Source: Bacteroidota bacterium (GTDB lineage: Bacteria; Bacteroidota; Bacteroidia; Flavobacteriales; Weeksellaceae). Taken from it: a stretch of DNA of 54,110 nt. How positions within the stretch are numbered: the first letter of the stretch is position 1; each line of letters opens with the position of its first letter. This document shows positions 28,101 to 36,055 of the stretch, one piece after another. The DNA lies in the NCBI GenBank assembly GCA_023399595.1, contig JAEWOR010000001.1, positions 1 to 54,110 on the forward strand, read 5' to 3'. The notes beneath the pieces were generated by a model. The model was not told the DNA's origin. It was given only the letters and a program-made list of their open reading frames with translations, and did no database searches. Made by a program: the position numbers and the translations under genes.

Positions 28101-30554
28101 AAAAGTAACGTACACGAAATTGCTGAAGCTTATCGCACCGCTTATCCTCATGCTAAAATCCTGTTTCCAGGCAAAGAAGATTTTACGCCTCAAAAGCGCT
28201 TGCGCATTTTTGGTGATATTAAAAACAATGATTGGGATTGCGTGATATTAACACACGATCAATTTGGAATGATACCGCAATCGCCCGAAATACAAAAAGA
28301 AATACTACAAATAGAGCTAGACAGTGTAGAACGTAATCTTGATGCACTACAAGCACAGGGCAAAGAAGTTACCCGAGGAATGCTTGCTGGTGTTATCAAA
28401 CGAAAAGAAAATCTGGAAGTAAAGCTCAAAACCCTGCAATACGATATAGAAAACCGCAAAGATGATGTAGTAGATTTTAAAATGATGGGTGTAGATCATT
28501 TGTTTGTGGACGAAAGTCACCAGTTCAAAAACTTAATGTTTAACACAAGGCATAATCGGGTTGCTGGACTAGGAAATGTTGACGGTAGTCAAAAAGCAAT
28601 GAACCTGCTTTTTGCTATCAGAACGATACAAGATCGTACCAATGCCGATATGGGCGCAACCTTTCTTTCGGGAACAACCATCAGTAATTCCTTAACGGAA
28701 CTTTACTTATTATTCAAATACCTGCGACCACGAGCAATGGAAAAACAAGGTATTCATTCTTTTGATGCGTGGGCCGCGATCTATGCAAAAAAAACTACAG
28801 ACTATGAATTTTCGGTAGCTAATAATATCGTCGTCAAAGAACGTTTTCGCTACTTTATCAAAGTCCCGGAATTAGCGCAATTCTATTCCGAAATTACGGA
28901 TTACAGAACGGCAAAAGATATTGGGATTGATCGACCAAATAAGAACGAAATTCTGTATAACATTCCACCAACACCCGATCAAGAGGCATTTATCCAAAGC
29001 CTGATGCAGTTTGCCAAGTCGGGCGATGCTACGTTGTTGGGGAGATTACCGTTATCTCCAACCGAAGAAAAAGCAAAAATGCTCATTGCTACCGATTACG
29101 CCCGAAAAATGTCTTTGGATATGCGAATGGTAAGCGGTGCGTATGACGATAATCCCGATAACAAGGCTTCACATTGTGCAGCAAACATCGCCAAGTATTA
29201 CAACCAATACAATGCACAGAAAGGAACGCAATTTGTTTTCTCAGATTTGGGAACTTACAAGCCAAACGAATGGAATGTCTATTCTGAAATCAAACGCAAG
29301 CTGGTAGAAGATCATCAAATTCCTGCACATGAAGTCCGTTTTATTCAAGAAGCCAAAAGTGACAAACAACGTAAGGAATTGATTAAAGGAATGAACGAAG
29401 GCAAAATCCGAGTACTGTTTGGTTCTACCAGTATGTTGGGTACGGGCGTAAATGCACAGAAAAGAGCCGTTGCAATTCATCATTTAGATACACCATGGCG
29501 ACCAAGTGATTTGGCTCAACGTGATGGTCGGGCAATCCGAAAAGGAAATGAAATTGCTAAATTCTTTGCTGATAACAAAGTGGATGTTGTCATCTATGCT
29601 GTTGAAAAATCGTTGGATAGTTATAAATTTAATTTACTGTACAACAAACAACTTTTTATTGACCAATTAAAGAACAATAATCTCGGTAAGCGAACTATTG
29701 ATGAGGGCAGTATGGATGAAAAATCGGGTATGAACTTTTCAGAATATGTGGCGATCCTTTCGGGTAATACCGATCTGTTGGATAAAGCCAAATTGGAAAA
29801 ACAGATAGCCGGACTGGAAAGCGAGAAGCAGGCTTTCAACCGTTCTAAATACAGTGCTAAAAATAAATTGGAAGATTATACAGCAGAACTAGAAAAAGCT
29901 CAATCCCGTTATGATCGCATGAGCTTAGACTGGAATAATTTGCAAAGTCGTATCAAAAAACATTCAGACGGTTCTATTGTCAATTCTATTCAGTTAGAGG
30001 GTTTGCCCCTTAATGCAGATGTAAAACAGATAGGCGCAAAGCTAAACCAACTGGCTGACAAAGCCCGCACAGGTGGCGATTATGAAGAAATCGGTAGTTT
30101 ATATGGTTTTCAGCTCTTGGTAAAAACCGAAGTTTCTCAAAAAGAAGGAATTGATATTCGGGTAAACCGCTTTTTTGTACAGGGCGAGGGAAACATTAAA
30201 TACACGCACAACAACGGTGCAATGGCTAAAGATCCCGAAACCGCAGCACTCAATTTTCTGAGAGCTTTAGAAAAATTACCTTCTTATATCAAGAAAGAAC
30301 AGGAAAATATAGATGAGTTTAAAAAAGACCTACCTGTTCTTCAACAAGTGGTTAATGGCAGCTGGACAAAGGAAAATAAATTAGGAGAACTCAAAACAGA
30401 ATTGGCAGCCGTAGAAAGAAAGATTATGTTGTCTATTGAACCTGTGAACCAAGGGGAGAAACCAGTAAAACAGGTTGGAAAAGAGCAAGAGGCATCCAAG
30501 ACTTCAACAAATATTAATATATCAAAGAGTATTCAGACTCGTGGTACATTGTAA
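25146..30554 (+). CDS. Giant ICE protein: N6-methylase-like plus SNF2/DEAD-type helicase
   Basis: I start it at ATG 25146 (1802 aa) rather than TTG 25137. Near residue 131 is FLEPSAGIGSFI, the SAM-binding motif I of N6-adenine methylases, and near 195 VIASNIPFGD stands where the catalytic NPPF motif would be (Ile for Pro), so methylation activity is uncertain. Helicase motifs follow: DHEVGAGKTLVM (Walker A, about 953), LFVDESHQFKN (Walker B, about 1118), FLSGTTISNS (motif III) and QRDGRAIRKGN (motif VI, about 1455). The C terminus has long coiled coils (about 1530-1620). This family is a constant passenger of CTnDOT-like ICEs and may protect or remodel element DNA in the recipient; that role is inference. 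It converges with mobC, 19 bases apart. Confidence 0.88.
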   Translation: MGFSKKLHLQQNIDALRIAFTLEKEKRQATVGERLLMMQYSGFGGLKFVLNPVENVIDINNWRKTEHDLFPLTQELHQLLKENSENDKQYKHYVDSMRNSVLTAFYTPPQVIDAISESLQESGLRIDKFLEPSAGIGSFIQSFSENQNQNVTAYEKDLLTGKILKQLYPESNIHISGFEEIQKKEQNSYDVIASNIPFGDTAIFDLSYSRSKDTAKVQAARSIHNYFFLKGNDMLREGGLQVYITSQGILNSPKNEPIRRALMVNNNLVSVIRLPNNLFTEYAGTEVGSDLIILQKNTAKQELSETEELFCQSKQTKYNTPSNAFFKNGSRVIHTERKIDTDPYGKPAIIYIHKDGVDGIAKDLKQMLSKDFDKNLNLNLYKGELNNETIAQIPVTPTFKPAVTDKQQHSTASVTREERPQELKQLSIFDFFENTDETVLVAKPKVAVQAVKRPSSRKPKRSTGRQTNLFSSSMQQPYTALVSNKISNETASSSNQKREIIGDLFSDVNSKDQVEIPPIITSIPEPSPYSSKLQSFYHNDSLVMDKGWAGHLQEVDLRNDVAIFHPLQLPPLQKVRAEAYIELRDVYQQLYTKEAEKQTEHKEEREILNRLYDAFVKKYGNLNSADNIKLIKTDSAGKEIPYLERVIGGVVHKADIFSRPVSFSTVTIATDNPDEALAASLNKYGSVDLEYMSEISGMTDEALKEALHGRIFYNPLEREYEIAERWISGNVVEKAQDIRNYVENNPDNTEVKTSFSVLEEARPRRIEFEELDFNLGERWIPTGIYARFASHLFDTDVLVHYSDSSDDFSVKCDRKNVHIWDKYAVKAESRTFDGIALLKHALVNTTPDITKKIMVGDQEVKVRDMEAIQMANTKIDEIRTAFTDWLHAQSDEFKNRLTDQYNDTFNCFVRPNYDGTHQNFPGLDRKALGIEDLYDSQKDTVWMIKLNNGAICDHEVGAGKTLVMCTAAQEMKRLGLAHKPMIIGLKSNVHEIAEAYRTAYPHAKILFPGKEDFTPQKRLRIFGDIKNNDWDCVILTHDQFGMIPQSPEIQKEILQIELDSVERNLDALQAQGKEVTRGMLAGVIKRKENLEVKLKTLQYDIENRKDDVVDFKMMGVDHLFVDESHQFKNLMFNTRHNRVAGLGNVDGSQKAMNLLFAIRTIQDRTNADMGATFLSGTTISNSLTELYLLFKYLRPRAMEKQGIHSFDAWAAIYAKKTTDYEFSVANNIVVKERFRYFIKVPELAQFYSEITDYRTAKDIGIDRPNKNEILYNIPPTPDQEAFIQSLMQFAKSGDATLLGRLPLSPTEEKAKMLIATDYARKMSLDMRMVSGAYDDNPDNKASHCAANIAKYYNQYNAQKGTQFVFSDLGTYKPNEWNVYSEIKRKLVEDHQIPAHEVRFIQEAKSDKQRKELIKGMNEGKIRVLFGSTSMLGTGVNAQKRAVAIHHLDTPWRPSDLAQRDGRAIRKGNEIAKFFADNKVDVVIYAVEKSLDSYKFNLLYNKQLFIDQLKNNNLGKRTIDEGSMDEKSGMNFSEYVAILSGNTDLLDKAKLEKQIAGLESEKQAFNRSKYSAKNKLEDYTAELEKAQSRYDRMSLDWNNLQSRIKKHSDGSIVNSIQLEGLPLNADVKQIGAKLNQLADKARTGGDYEEIGSLYGFQLLVKTEVSQKEGIDIRVNRFFVQGEGNIKYTHNNGAMAKDPETAALNFLRALEKLPSYIKKEQENIDEFKKDLPVLQQVVNGSWTKENKLGELKTELAAVERKIMLSIEPVNQGEKPVKQVGKEQEASKTSTNINISKSIQTRGTL

Positions 30555-30573
30555 GTTTACAACAAATCTATTA

Positions 30574-32571
30574 TCATTCTTTTATAACCAAATGTTGTAA
30601 ATCAGGATCGTTTTTTATTCGCTCCATTTCATTCTCAACAATATGCAGAATATCGGATTTAATCCGTTTATAATTGCTTTCAATTTCCTGTTTCATATTA
30701 TCCTCGCCTTGTTCATTGACAAGGGATAAGATTTGCGGTATTTGTTGATAGGCTTTGGTTTCAGCAGTTACCTTGTCATTATCTACGACAATTTCTGCAT
30801 GAAATATCTTTTGATCGATACGTTCATCAAAGTTATCTGAAACAGCACCTACAAACATACCTTGTGTCAAAGTTGAAATTTTAGAAGCTGGTATCAGGCT
30901 GTCTAGTTGTGTAGAAATTGAGGTAGATTTATCGTTACGGTTAATGGTCATACTTTGGCGTTTCTGCAATACTTTCCCGAAACGTTCCGAAAGACTTTTT
31001 GCTGTTTCTCCAACCACCTGACCACTGAAAATATTACCTACCGTATTTTGAATAACCTTCGCTTCCTTATCGCCATAATCACGTATTAATTGCGAAAAAT
31101 CCTGAAACCCTAGGCATACTGCTACCTTATTACTTCTCGCTGTTGCGATAAGATTATCCAATCCTCTAAAGTAAATGGTTGGCAACTCGTCAATAATAAC
31201 AGAGCTTTTTAATTGTCCTTTTTTATTAATCAGTTTTACAATTCTTGAATTATATAAACCCAATGCTGCGGAGTAAATGTTTTGACGATCAGGATTATTA
31301 CCTACACATAAAATTTTAGGTTCTTTTGGATTGTTGATATCAAGCGTAAAATCATCGCCGGTCATCACCCAATATAATTGAGGAGAAATCATTCTTGATA
31401 ATGGAATTTTAGCAGAAGCGATTTGACCTTGCAACTGGTCTTGTGCACCGCCTTGCCAAGCATCCATAAAAGGGGAGAGGTAGTTCTCTAATTCAGGGTA
31501 AGAGGTAAGAATAGTAAATACATCCGAATACTTTTTATTTAGTAATTCAATAGCGTGAGGAAAGGTGCAATACTTACCGTTATCGTAGATTTTTAGATAC
31601 CAAATAATAGCAGCCAATAGAATGATTGGACTTTCTACAAAGAAATCTCCTTGCTTTTGTATCCACGATCTGTTGAGGTTGAGCATTATGGTATAAGCAG
31701 CTTCGTAAGCATCAGAAATGTCCGTCATAAAGTCGGGATTGAGTGGATTGCAACGATGGCTTTTGCGTGGATCATCGAAATTTATCACATAAAATTTCGG
31801 CTGTACCTTGTACTTATCCCGATGTTTCAGCAAATGATTATAGGCAATGGTGGATAGATCATCAAACTTAAAATCGTAGATGTACATTGAAAAGCCTTTC
31901 TCTATCTGTTGCTTGATGTAATTGTTTACAATAGCATAGGATTTACCAGAACCAGGTGTTCCTAACACAATCGTTGCCCTGAACGGGTTTACAATGTTTA
32001 TCCAACCGTTGTTCCACTTTCCTTTGTAGTAAAACTTAGTGGGTAAGTTAACGGAATATTCGTTTTCCATCAGCTTGGTTTCCTGTTGAAAGCTCTCATT
32101 TTCATTATTGAAAACATCGTCCATTAAATTAATTTTCAGCAATCGACTCATCCAAACACCTGCCATTAGCAAAGCGATATAGCCCAACGAAATGGTTAGT
32201 ATATAGAGAAATGTACCAATTAACGGAGGTAACTTTAATAATGGTGTGTTTAAAAAGAACAATACAAAGCCAACCCCCAACGCAATGTGAATTTTAGACC
32301 ACGTTATCTTTTCGTTCTTTACACCCTTTGTACCTAAACAGCTTAAAGCGAGTAAGACCAAAGCAAATACTTTGGTGTAAAGGGTATGTGAAAATAAGCT
32401 TGCCGTTCGGTCGAAATTGCCTAATATCTTGTTGATTACTTCCAATGTCCAACCACGTTCTAAAAAGAAACCGTAGCAAAACCAATATAGGTGCATCAGT
32501 ATCAAAAGGATAATAAATGCCATAATCTTGGCAAGTCCTCTTAAATCGTCTTCTCCCTGCATTTTATACAA
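30574..32571 (-). CDS. mobC: Type IV coupling protein of the conjugative element
   Basis: 665 aa. The N-terminal 150 residues contain about four membrane helices. The ATPase domain has Walker A VLGTPGSGKSY (about 203-213) and Walker B VIIDELPTIYF (about 458-468), with QIASAKIPLSRM and the C-terminal RFGKVLQKRQ region typical of VirD4/TraG-type proteins. It should link the relaxosome (MobA/MobB) to the mating pore at the inner membrane. In related ICEs it directly follows mobB; here about 11.7 kb of foreign genes separate the two. Confidence 0.92.
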   Translation of the reverse strand: MYKMQGEDDLRGLAKIMAFIILLILMHLYWFCYGFFLERGWTLEVINKILGNFDRTASLFSHTLYTKVFALVLLALSCLGTKGVKNEKITWSKIHIALGVGFVLFFLNTPLLKLPPLIGTFLYILTISLGYIALLMAGVWMSRLLKINLMDDVFNNENESFQQETKLMENEYSVNLPTKFYYKGKWNNGWINIVNPFRATIVLGTPGSGKSYAIVNNYIKQQIEKGFSMYIYDFKFDDLSTIAYNHLLKHRDKYKVQPKFYVINFDDPRKSHRCNPLNPDFMTDISDAYEAAYTIMLNLNRSWIQKQGDFFVESPIILLAAIIWYLKIYDNGKYCTFPHAIELLNKKYSDVFTILTSYPELENYLSPFMDAWQGGAQDQLQGQIASAKIPLSRMISPQLYWVMTGDDFTLDINNPKEPKILCVGNNPDRQNIYSAALGLYNSRIVKLINKKGQLKSSVIIDELPTIYFRGLDNLIATARSNKVAVCLGFQDFSQLIRDYGDKEAKVIQNTVGNIFSGQVVGETAKSLSERFGKVLQKRQSMTINRNDKSTSISTQLDSLIPASKISTLTQGMFVGAVSDNFDERIDQKIFHAEIVVDNDKVTAETKAYQQIPQILSLVNEQGEDNMKQEIESNYKRIKSDILHIVENEMERIKNDPDLQHLVIKE

Positions 32572-32742
32572 ATTAAATGTTCAGAAATAATTTAGGTAGA
32601 ATATTAATATTTACTAATTATAATCAGATTTTGGCTTTGCTTGTCTTAGTTTGTCAAAATTGTATGGAAAAGTTTAATTTAAACTTTCTAAATGTGTTAT
32701 TAGAGTAGGGTAGTTCGATATTGTGTTACACAATTAGAAACG

Positions 32743-33660
32743 TTACAGTTGATAATTCCCCAGACATTCTTTATAAATGTTTTTTATACATTCAACCAAT
32801 TCAGATGGTTCTTCAATAGTAACCTCTTTCCCATAACTCATAATTTCTTGCACAAAATCATAGGTAGGGTGAATTTGCAGTTCAAAAAAATATTCTTTGT
32901 CTGTTGTTTTTGTGATTGTTTGAGAATAGTGAAGTGGAAAACTCTTAATATATTCACCCTGCTCTTTACTGCATTTTAAAACAACTTTTTGAGGTTCTTG
33001 AGCTAAAAGATTCATAACGCCAAAAGCAAATCTGAAATGTTCCTTAAAATCGTAATCATATTTTTCTCTGAAGTTTTTATCCGTAACATCCAAGTATTGA
33101 ATTCTATCTAAGCCAAATGACTTTAAAATTTGGTCTTTGGTATCAACAGCAATTAAATACCATCGGTTTTTAGATTCTTTTAGAGCTAAAGGATGTACTT
33201 TTCTCTCAGACATTAATCTTGTTTTGAAATTAAAATGCTCAAAAGTGGTAATTCTCTTGTTTCTGATAGCAAAAAATAGATCATAGAAATGCTCTAATCC
33301 TGTCGGCTTTCTAGTCTCAAAAAAAATAAATTCTGCAAAATCCGGATGGATATTCAGGGCATTACTTACTTGAAATGATTCTAAAAGCTTTTGATTGTAT
33401 TCATCCACTTCCATTACAGGACGACTTTCAATATAGTACCTATTGTCGCCTTTCTTTTTGTTATGAATGCTAAGATTAAACAAGCCAGAAATTTCTTTAA
33501 TATCTCTTTGCAAAGTTCTCATAGAATAGCTTGTAATTCCTGCATCTTGAAACTCAAAAGAAGACAATAAATATTCTTCAATTTGTTTATATGTTGCAGG
33601 TGCTACTTCAAGCTTTTTAATAATTAAAGCATATCTGGTTAAGTAAAAATCTTTTCTCAT
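32743..33660 (-). CDS. WYL-domain transcriptional regulator (YafY/BrxR-like)
   Basis: 305 aa. The N-terminal winged helix (about residues 7-70) includes TYKQIEEYLLSSF and SYSMRTLQRDIKEI (recognition helix). The WYL domain (about 140-200) includes VHPLALKESKNRWYLIAVD and FGLDRIQYLDV, and a C-terminal WCX-like part ends the protein. Proteins of this architecture are ligand-responsive repressors, several of which control defence islands. Its own promoter carries a perfect palindrome (33710-33726) next to a -7 box, which suggests autoregulation. Five other promoters in the neighbouring island carry near copies at the same position, so it is probably the island's master regulator. Confidence 0.88.
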   Translation of the reverse strand: MRKDFYLTRYALIIKKLEVAPATYKQIEEYLLSSFEFQDAGITSYSMRTLQRDIKEISGLFNLSIHNKKKGDNRYYIESRPVMEVDEYNQKLLESFQVSNALNIHPDFAEFIFFETRKPTGLEHFYDLFFAIRNKRITTFEHFNFKTRLMSERKVHPLALKESKNRWYLIAVDTKDQILKSFGLDRIQYLDVTDKNFREKYDYDFKEHFRFAFGVMNLLAQEPQKVVLKCSKEQGEYIKSFPLHYSQTITKTTDKEYFFELQIHPTYDFVQEIMSYGKEVTIEEPSELVECIKNIYKECLGNYQL

Positions 33661-33691
33661 TTGATGGTTTTCTATCGTTTTTTTATTAACC

Positions 33692-33727
33692 CAAAGATAT
33701 TAGCTTAATGCGACAAAACTTGTCGCG
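33692..33727 (-). promoter_or_regulatory. WYL gene promoter with perfect palindromic operator
   Basis: -7 box TATCTTTG (33692-33699, minus strand). Ten bases upstream lies GCGACAAAACTTGTCGCG (33710-33727 as read on +), with 7-bp perfect arms GCGACAA/TTGTCGC, overlapping the expected -33 region. It is the most symmetric of six related operators. Confidence 0.75.
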
Positions 33728-33781
33728 TTTTATTATTGTGGATAAGTTTTTTTGAATTCTCTAACTAAAAAATTTAAGTAT

Positions 33782-33809
33782 TACTTTACTAATATTAAGC
33801 AGTAAAGTA
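33782..33809. repeat. Inverted repeat upstream of the WYL gene
   Basis: Perfect 9-bp arms TACTTTACT / AGTAAAGTA with a 10-base spacer, in an otherwise gene-free 343-base gap. No T tract follows. Function unknown. Confidence 0.4.
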
Positions 33810-33865
33810 CCCGATTTCCTGCACAAAAACTGTTCCCATATACCATATTTTCCTATGGTCATGAT

Positions 33866-33903
33866 GTAGTAGGAATTCTTGTAATCCAGTATTTACCTTG
33901 AGG
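33866..33903 (-). pseudogene. Fragment of the 1233-aa gene's 3' region
   Basis: These 38 bases match 36234-36271, inside the 3' part of the 1233-aa gene, at about 35 of 38 positions. On the minus strand they read PQGKYWITRIPTT (intact PQGKFWITRIPTT), then degenerate. It is a leftover of a second copy of that gene, on the far side of the lipase/immunity genes. Confidence 0.8.
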
Positions 33904-33911
33904 TTTAGAAT

Positions 33912-33943
33912 TTAAAAAAATCGCAACGGTTAAATTGCGATTT
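33912..33943 (-). terminator. Terminator of the lipase-immunity operon
   Basis: Perfect stem AAATCGCAA / TTGCGATTT (33918-33926 and 33935-33943). On the minus strand a T7 tract follows. Confidence 0.85.
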
Positions 33944-34003
33944 AAGAAAATGATTAAGTTAAGTATATAGAATATTCCTTATAAAAGGAACCTTAAATTT
34001 ACG

Positions 34004-34348
34004 TTAATGACAACTACCTGTTGCTAAATTTATTCCATTTCCTCTAGAATAGAATAAAATATTATCAGTAATTTCAAAATTGATTTCTAAATCGCCGAAA
34101 AAAACATCACACCCCTTAGTATCACCTATTACATTACCATTTTTATCAAAAAGTTTAATGTATGCATTTCTACTGCTTATTCCTCCATCTCCAGGGGTAG
34201 CAAAAAATCTTTTGTATGTGTAGACTTCAATAGTATATTTACCATCTGAACTCATTTTTGAATACATAAATTCCTTTTGATTTAAAAGAAAATAAATACC
34301 TAAAAAAAGTAGTGTAAAAAATAAAAATCCAACAAATAATTTTTTCAT
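34004..34348 (-). CDS. Small membrane-anchored protein, possible immunity protein
   Basis: 114 aa. One N-terminal membrane segment (FVGFLFFTLLFLGIYFLL), then a short beta-rich outer domain with YTIEVYTYKRFF and GDLEINFEI. The family is not recognised. It is the last of a string of small genes after the lipase-like gene and before a terminator; such strings often hold immunity proteins for the effector upstream. Membrane anchoring fits protection against a periplasm-acting or membrane-acting enzyme, which is inference. Confidence 0.65.
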   Translation of the reverse strand: MKKLFVGFLFFTLLFLGIYFLLNQKEFMYSKMSSDGKYTIEVYTYKRFFATPGDGGISSRNAYIKLFDKNGNVIGDTKGCDVFFGDLEINFEITDNILFYSRGNGINLATGSCH

Positions 34349-34377
34349 TTTTTTTCTTAAATGTATAGATTTTTACT

Positions 34378-34563
34378 TTACAATTCAAAATTATAATCTA
34401 CATCATACAAATAAAGATTAGAATATCTATAACAATCTTTTCCCTTGTTAATATCAAATGTAAGTATATCTTTTATCTGTAACATAAGTTTCGTCAAATT
34501 GTAATCTTCTCCAAAAACCGTAACGAAAATAAATAATAATCTGTCGAACCCCATTCTCTCCAA
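34378..34563 (-). CDS. Short hypothetical protein, possibly a remnant
   Basis: 61 aa (MERMGFDRLLFIFVTVFGED...). No recognisable domain; the frame extends only about 18 codons upstream of this ATG. It lies between two small membrane-protein genes on the same strand. It may be a real small gene or the 3' end of a decayed immunity gene. Confidence 0.35.
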   Translation of the reverse strand: MERMGFDRLLFIFVTVFGEDYNLTKLMLQIKDILTFDINKGKDCYRYSNLYLYDVDYNFEL

Positions 34564-34591
34564 CTTTTCAATTCTAAAATTGAGATAGTTT

Positions 34592-34900
34592 TTAACTAAA
34601 TATTTTTTTTATGAGTTTCTTATATAAGAAAAAAGTTATTAAAGAGATCAAAAACCAAAAATCAGCGGCATACATATAAAAAGAATAATAAAGTTCTCGG
34701 TATTGATTTCCATCATCTTTGGTTATACAACCTATAATGAAATATGGAAATATCATAAATACAACAAATAAAAAAATATTAACATATAAAGATGAACTGA
34801 CTCTATTTCTTAAGAAAAAATAATAAGTTAAAAATATTATAATTCTTATAAAATATAATCCTGTAGCAATTATATATAGATTAAAATTTACATTATCCAT
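34592..34900 (-). CDS. Small integral membrane protein, possible immunity protein
   Basis: 102 aa with about three hydrophobic membrane segments (residues 5-28, 37-56 and 73-93) and a basic C terminus (YKKLIKKIFS). It starts eight bases after the lipase-like gene, so the two are co-translated. No family recognised. Position and topology suggest it protects the producer against the lipase; this is inference. Confidence 0.65.
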   Translation of the reverse strand: MDNVNFNLYIIATGLYFIRIIIFLTYYFFLRNRVSSSLYVNIFLFVVFMIFPYFIIGCITKDDGNQYRELYYSFYMYAADFWFLISLITFFLYKKLIKKIFS

Positions 34901-34908
34901 AGGTTTAA

Positions 34909-35991
34909 TTATTTTCCAATTTTACTAATAATACTTTGCTCAATAAAATCACAACTTGATTTTTTGTCTTTTATTATACTTCTGAACATACCATCAGCCT
35001 CTTCATGATGTTTATCCAGCTTTACATTAATGTTTGTTCCTGAGACTATTTTCCATCTTTCTCCTAATTCCGCAACATCATCGGATTCATCTGGTTTTAA
35101 TGGGTCAGCTAAAATATTAATCCAAAATTTTGCTTTTGGCTTTGGTTTATTTTTATATATAGATGATGCCATATAAACTAAAAATCCTTCACCTACTGGA
35201 TCTAATGTAATTAGCATTTCTACGTTATATCCCTTATCTGTCAAAATTTGTGATAAATGTGCTCCATTCCAGCCACCTAAGCTATGACCAACTATATATA
35301 TGGATGAATTTTTGTCCAAGTACTGTAAAACATTTTCTTCTAATCTATTTGTTTGTGAAGGAACATCATAAACTTCATCAAATCCCAAATAGTAAGAATT
35401 ATAATCTATTTTATTCAAAATTTTACGATCTAAATGTTTTTTTACTGGTAAAATATTTTGATTTGGTTTAAAAACAATTCCATAACTTGATTTATCCGCA
35501 GCCCCACCAATAAAAAACACTACTGTTTTGTCAGAGTTTTTTACATTAAGGTATTTTCCTTTATCAATACTTTCTCCCCAACAAGAAATTTCTGCATATA
35601 ATTCCAGCTCATTTTCTTCTCCTGTTTCTTTTAACAAATCTAACCATTTTTGATTTTTTTCCAAATATAATTCCTCTGTTTTTCCTACATTGTTGTAAAT
35701 TATAATGTCTTTATCAAATAATTTCTTGTTTTTTGTAATTTTATTATATTCATAAATTCTAACCAACATTGCAGTATTATTTGGTACATCTTTAGTTTTT
35801 ATAATTAGAGTAACCTTCTCGCCAAGCAATGCTTTGCTTACTGGAATACTTCCATTCTGTCTTGTACTTACCCAGTAGACCTCTTTTATAAAATCTTCCA
35901 AATGCTTTTCTCCTTTATTATGAATTCCATTCTTATCACCTAATCCCAACGGTTTTATTTTGGGAATACCCAATTTTGTTATCTGTTTCAT
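34909..35991 (-). CDS. Lipase-like alpha/beta-hydrolase, probable effector
   Basis: 360 aa, no signal peptide. Residues about 38-150 form a beta-rich module (VYWVSTRQNGSIPVSKALLG, VTLIIKTKD) that I associate with effector-type proteins of Bacteroidota injection systems; this is from memory and unverified. The C-terminal part is an alpha/beta-hydrolase: IYIVGHSLGGWNGAH carries the nucleophile elbow GHSLG (Ser near 236), MLITLDPVGEG is a plausible catalytic Asp region, and His330-His331 (KLDKHHEEADG) are candidate catalytic histidines. It should act on lipids or esters. It follows the 1233-aa gene with a terminator between them, and is followed by one or more small membrane-protein genes, the layout of an effector with immunity genes. 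Confidence 0.75.
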   Translation of the reverse strand: MKQITKLGIPKIKPLGLGDKNGIHNKGEKHLEDFIKEVYWVSTRQNGSIPVSKALLGEKVTLIIKTKDVPNNTAMLVRIYEYNKITKNKKLFDKDIIIYNNVGKTEELYLEKNQKWLDLLKETGEENELELYAEISCWGESIDKGKYLNVKNSDKTVVFFIGGAADKSSYGIVFKPNQNILPVKKHLDRKILNKIDYNSYYLGFDEVYDVPSQTNRLEENVLQYLDKNSSIYIVGHSLGGWNGAHLSQILTDKGYNVEMLITLDPVGEGFLVYMASSIYKNKPKPKAKFWINILADPLKPDESDDVAELGERWKIVSGTNINVKLDKHHEEADGMFRSIIKDKKSSCDFIEQSIISKIGK

Positions 35992-36007
35992 TTTTTTAAT
36001 TTTAATT

Positions 36008-36045
36008 GTTAAAAAATAGAAATGGTGGTAGTTACACCACCATTT
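36008..36045 (-). terminator. Terminator after the 1233-aa gene
   Basis: Perfect 10-bp stem AAATGGTGGT / ACCACCATTT, loop of six, T tract on the minus strand. The lipase gene starts just beyond, so it may depend on readthrough or on a promoter I cannot see. Confidence 0.85.
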
Positions 36046-36055
36046 TATTAATAAT

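Noticed and set aside
25146..30554. Type I or II restriction-modification system
   Set aside because: The single giant methylase/helicase is the known ICE-type protein; no specificity subunit or restriction nuclease is present and the NPPF motif is altered.
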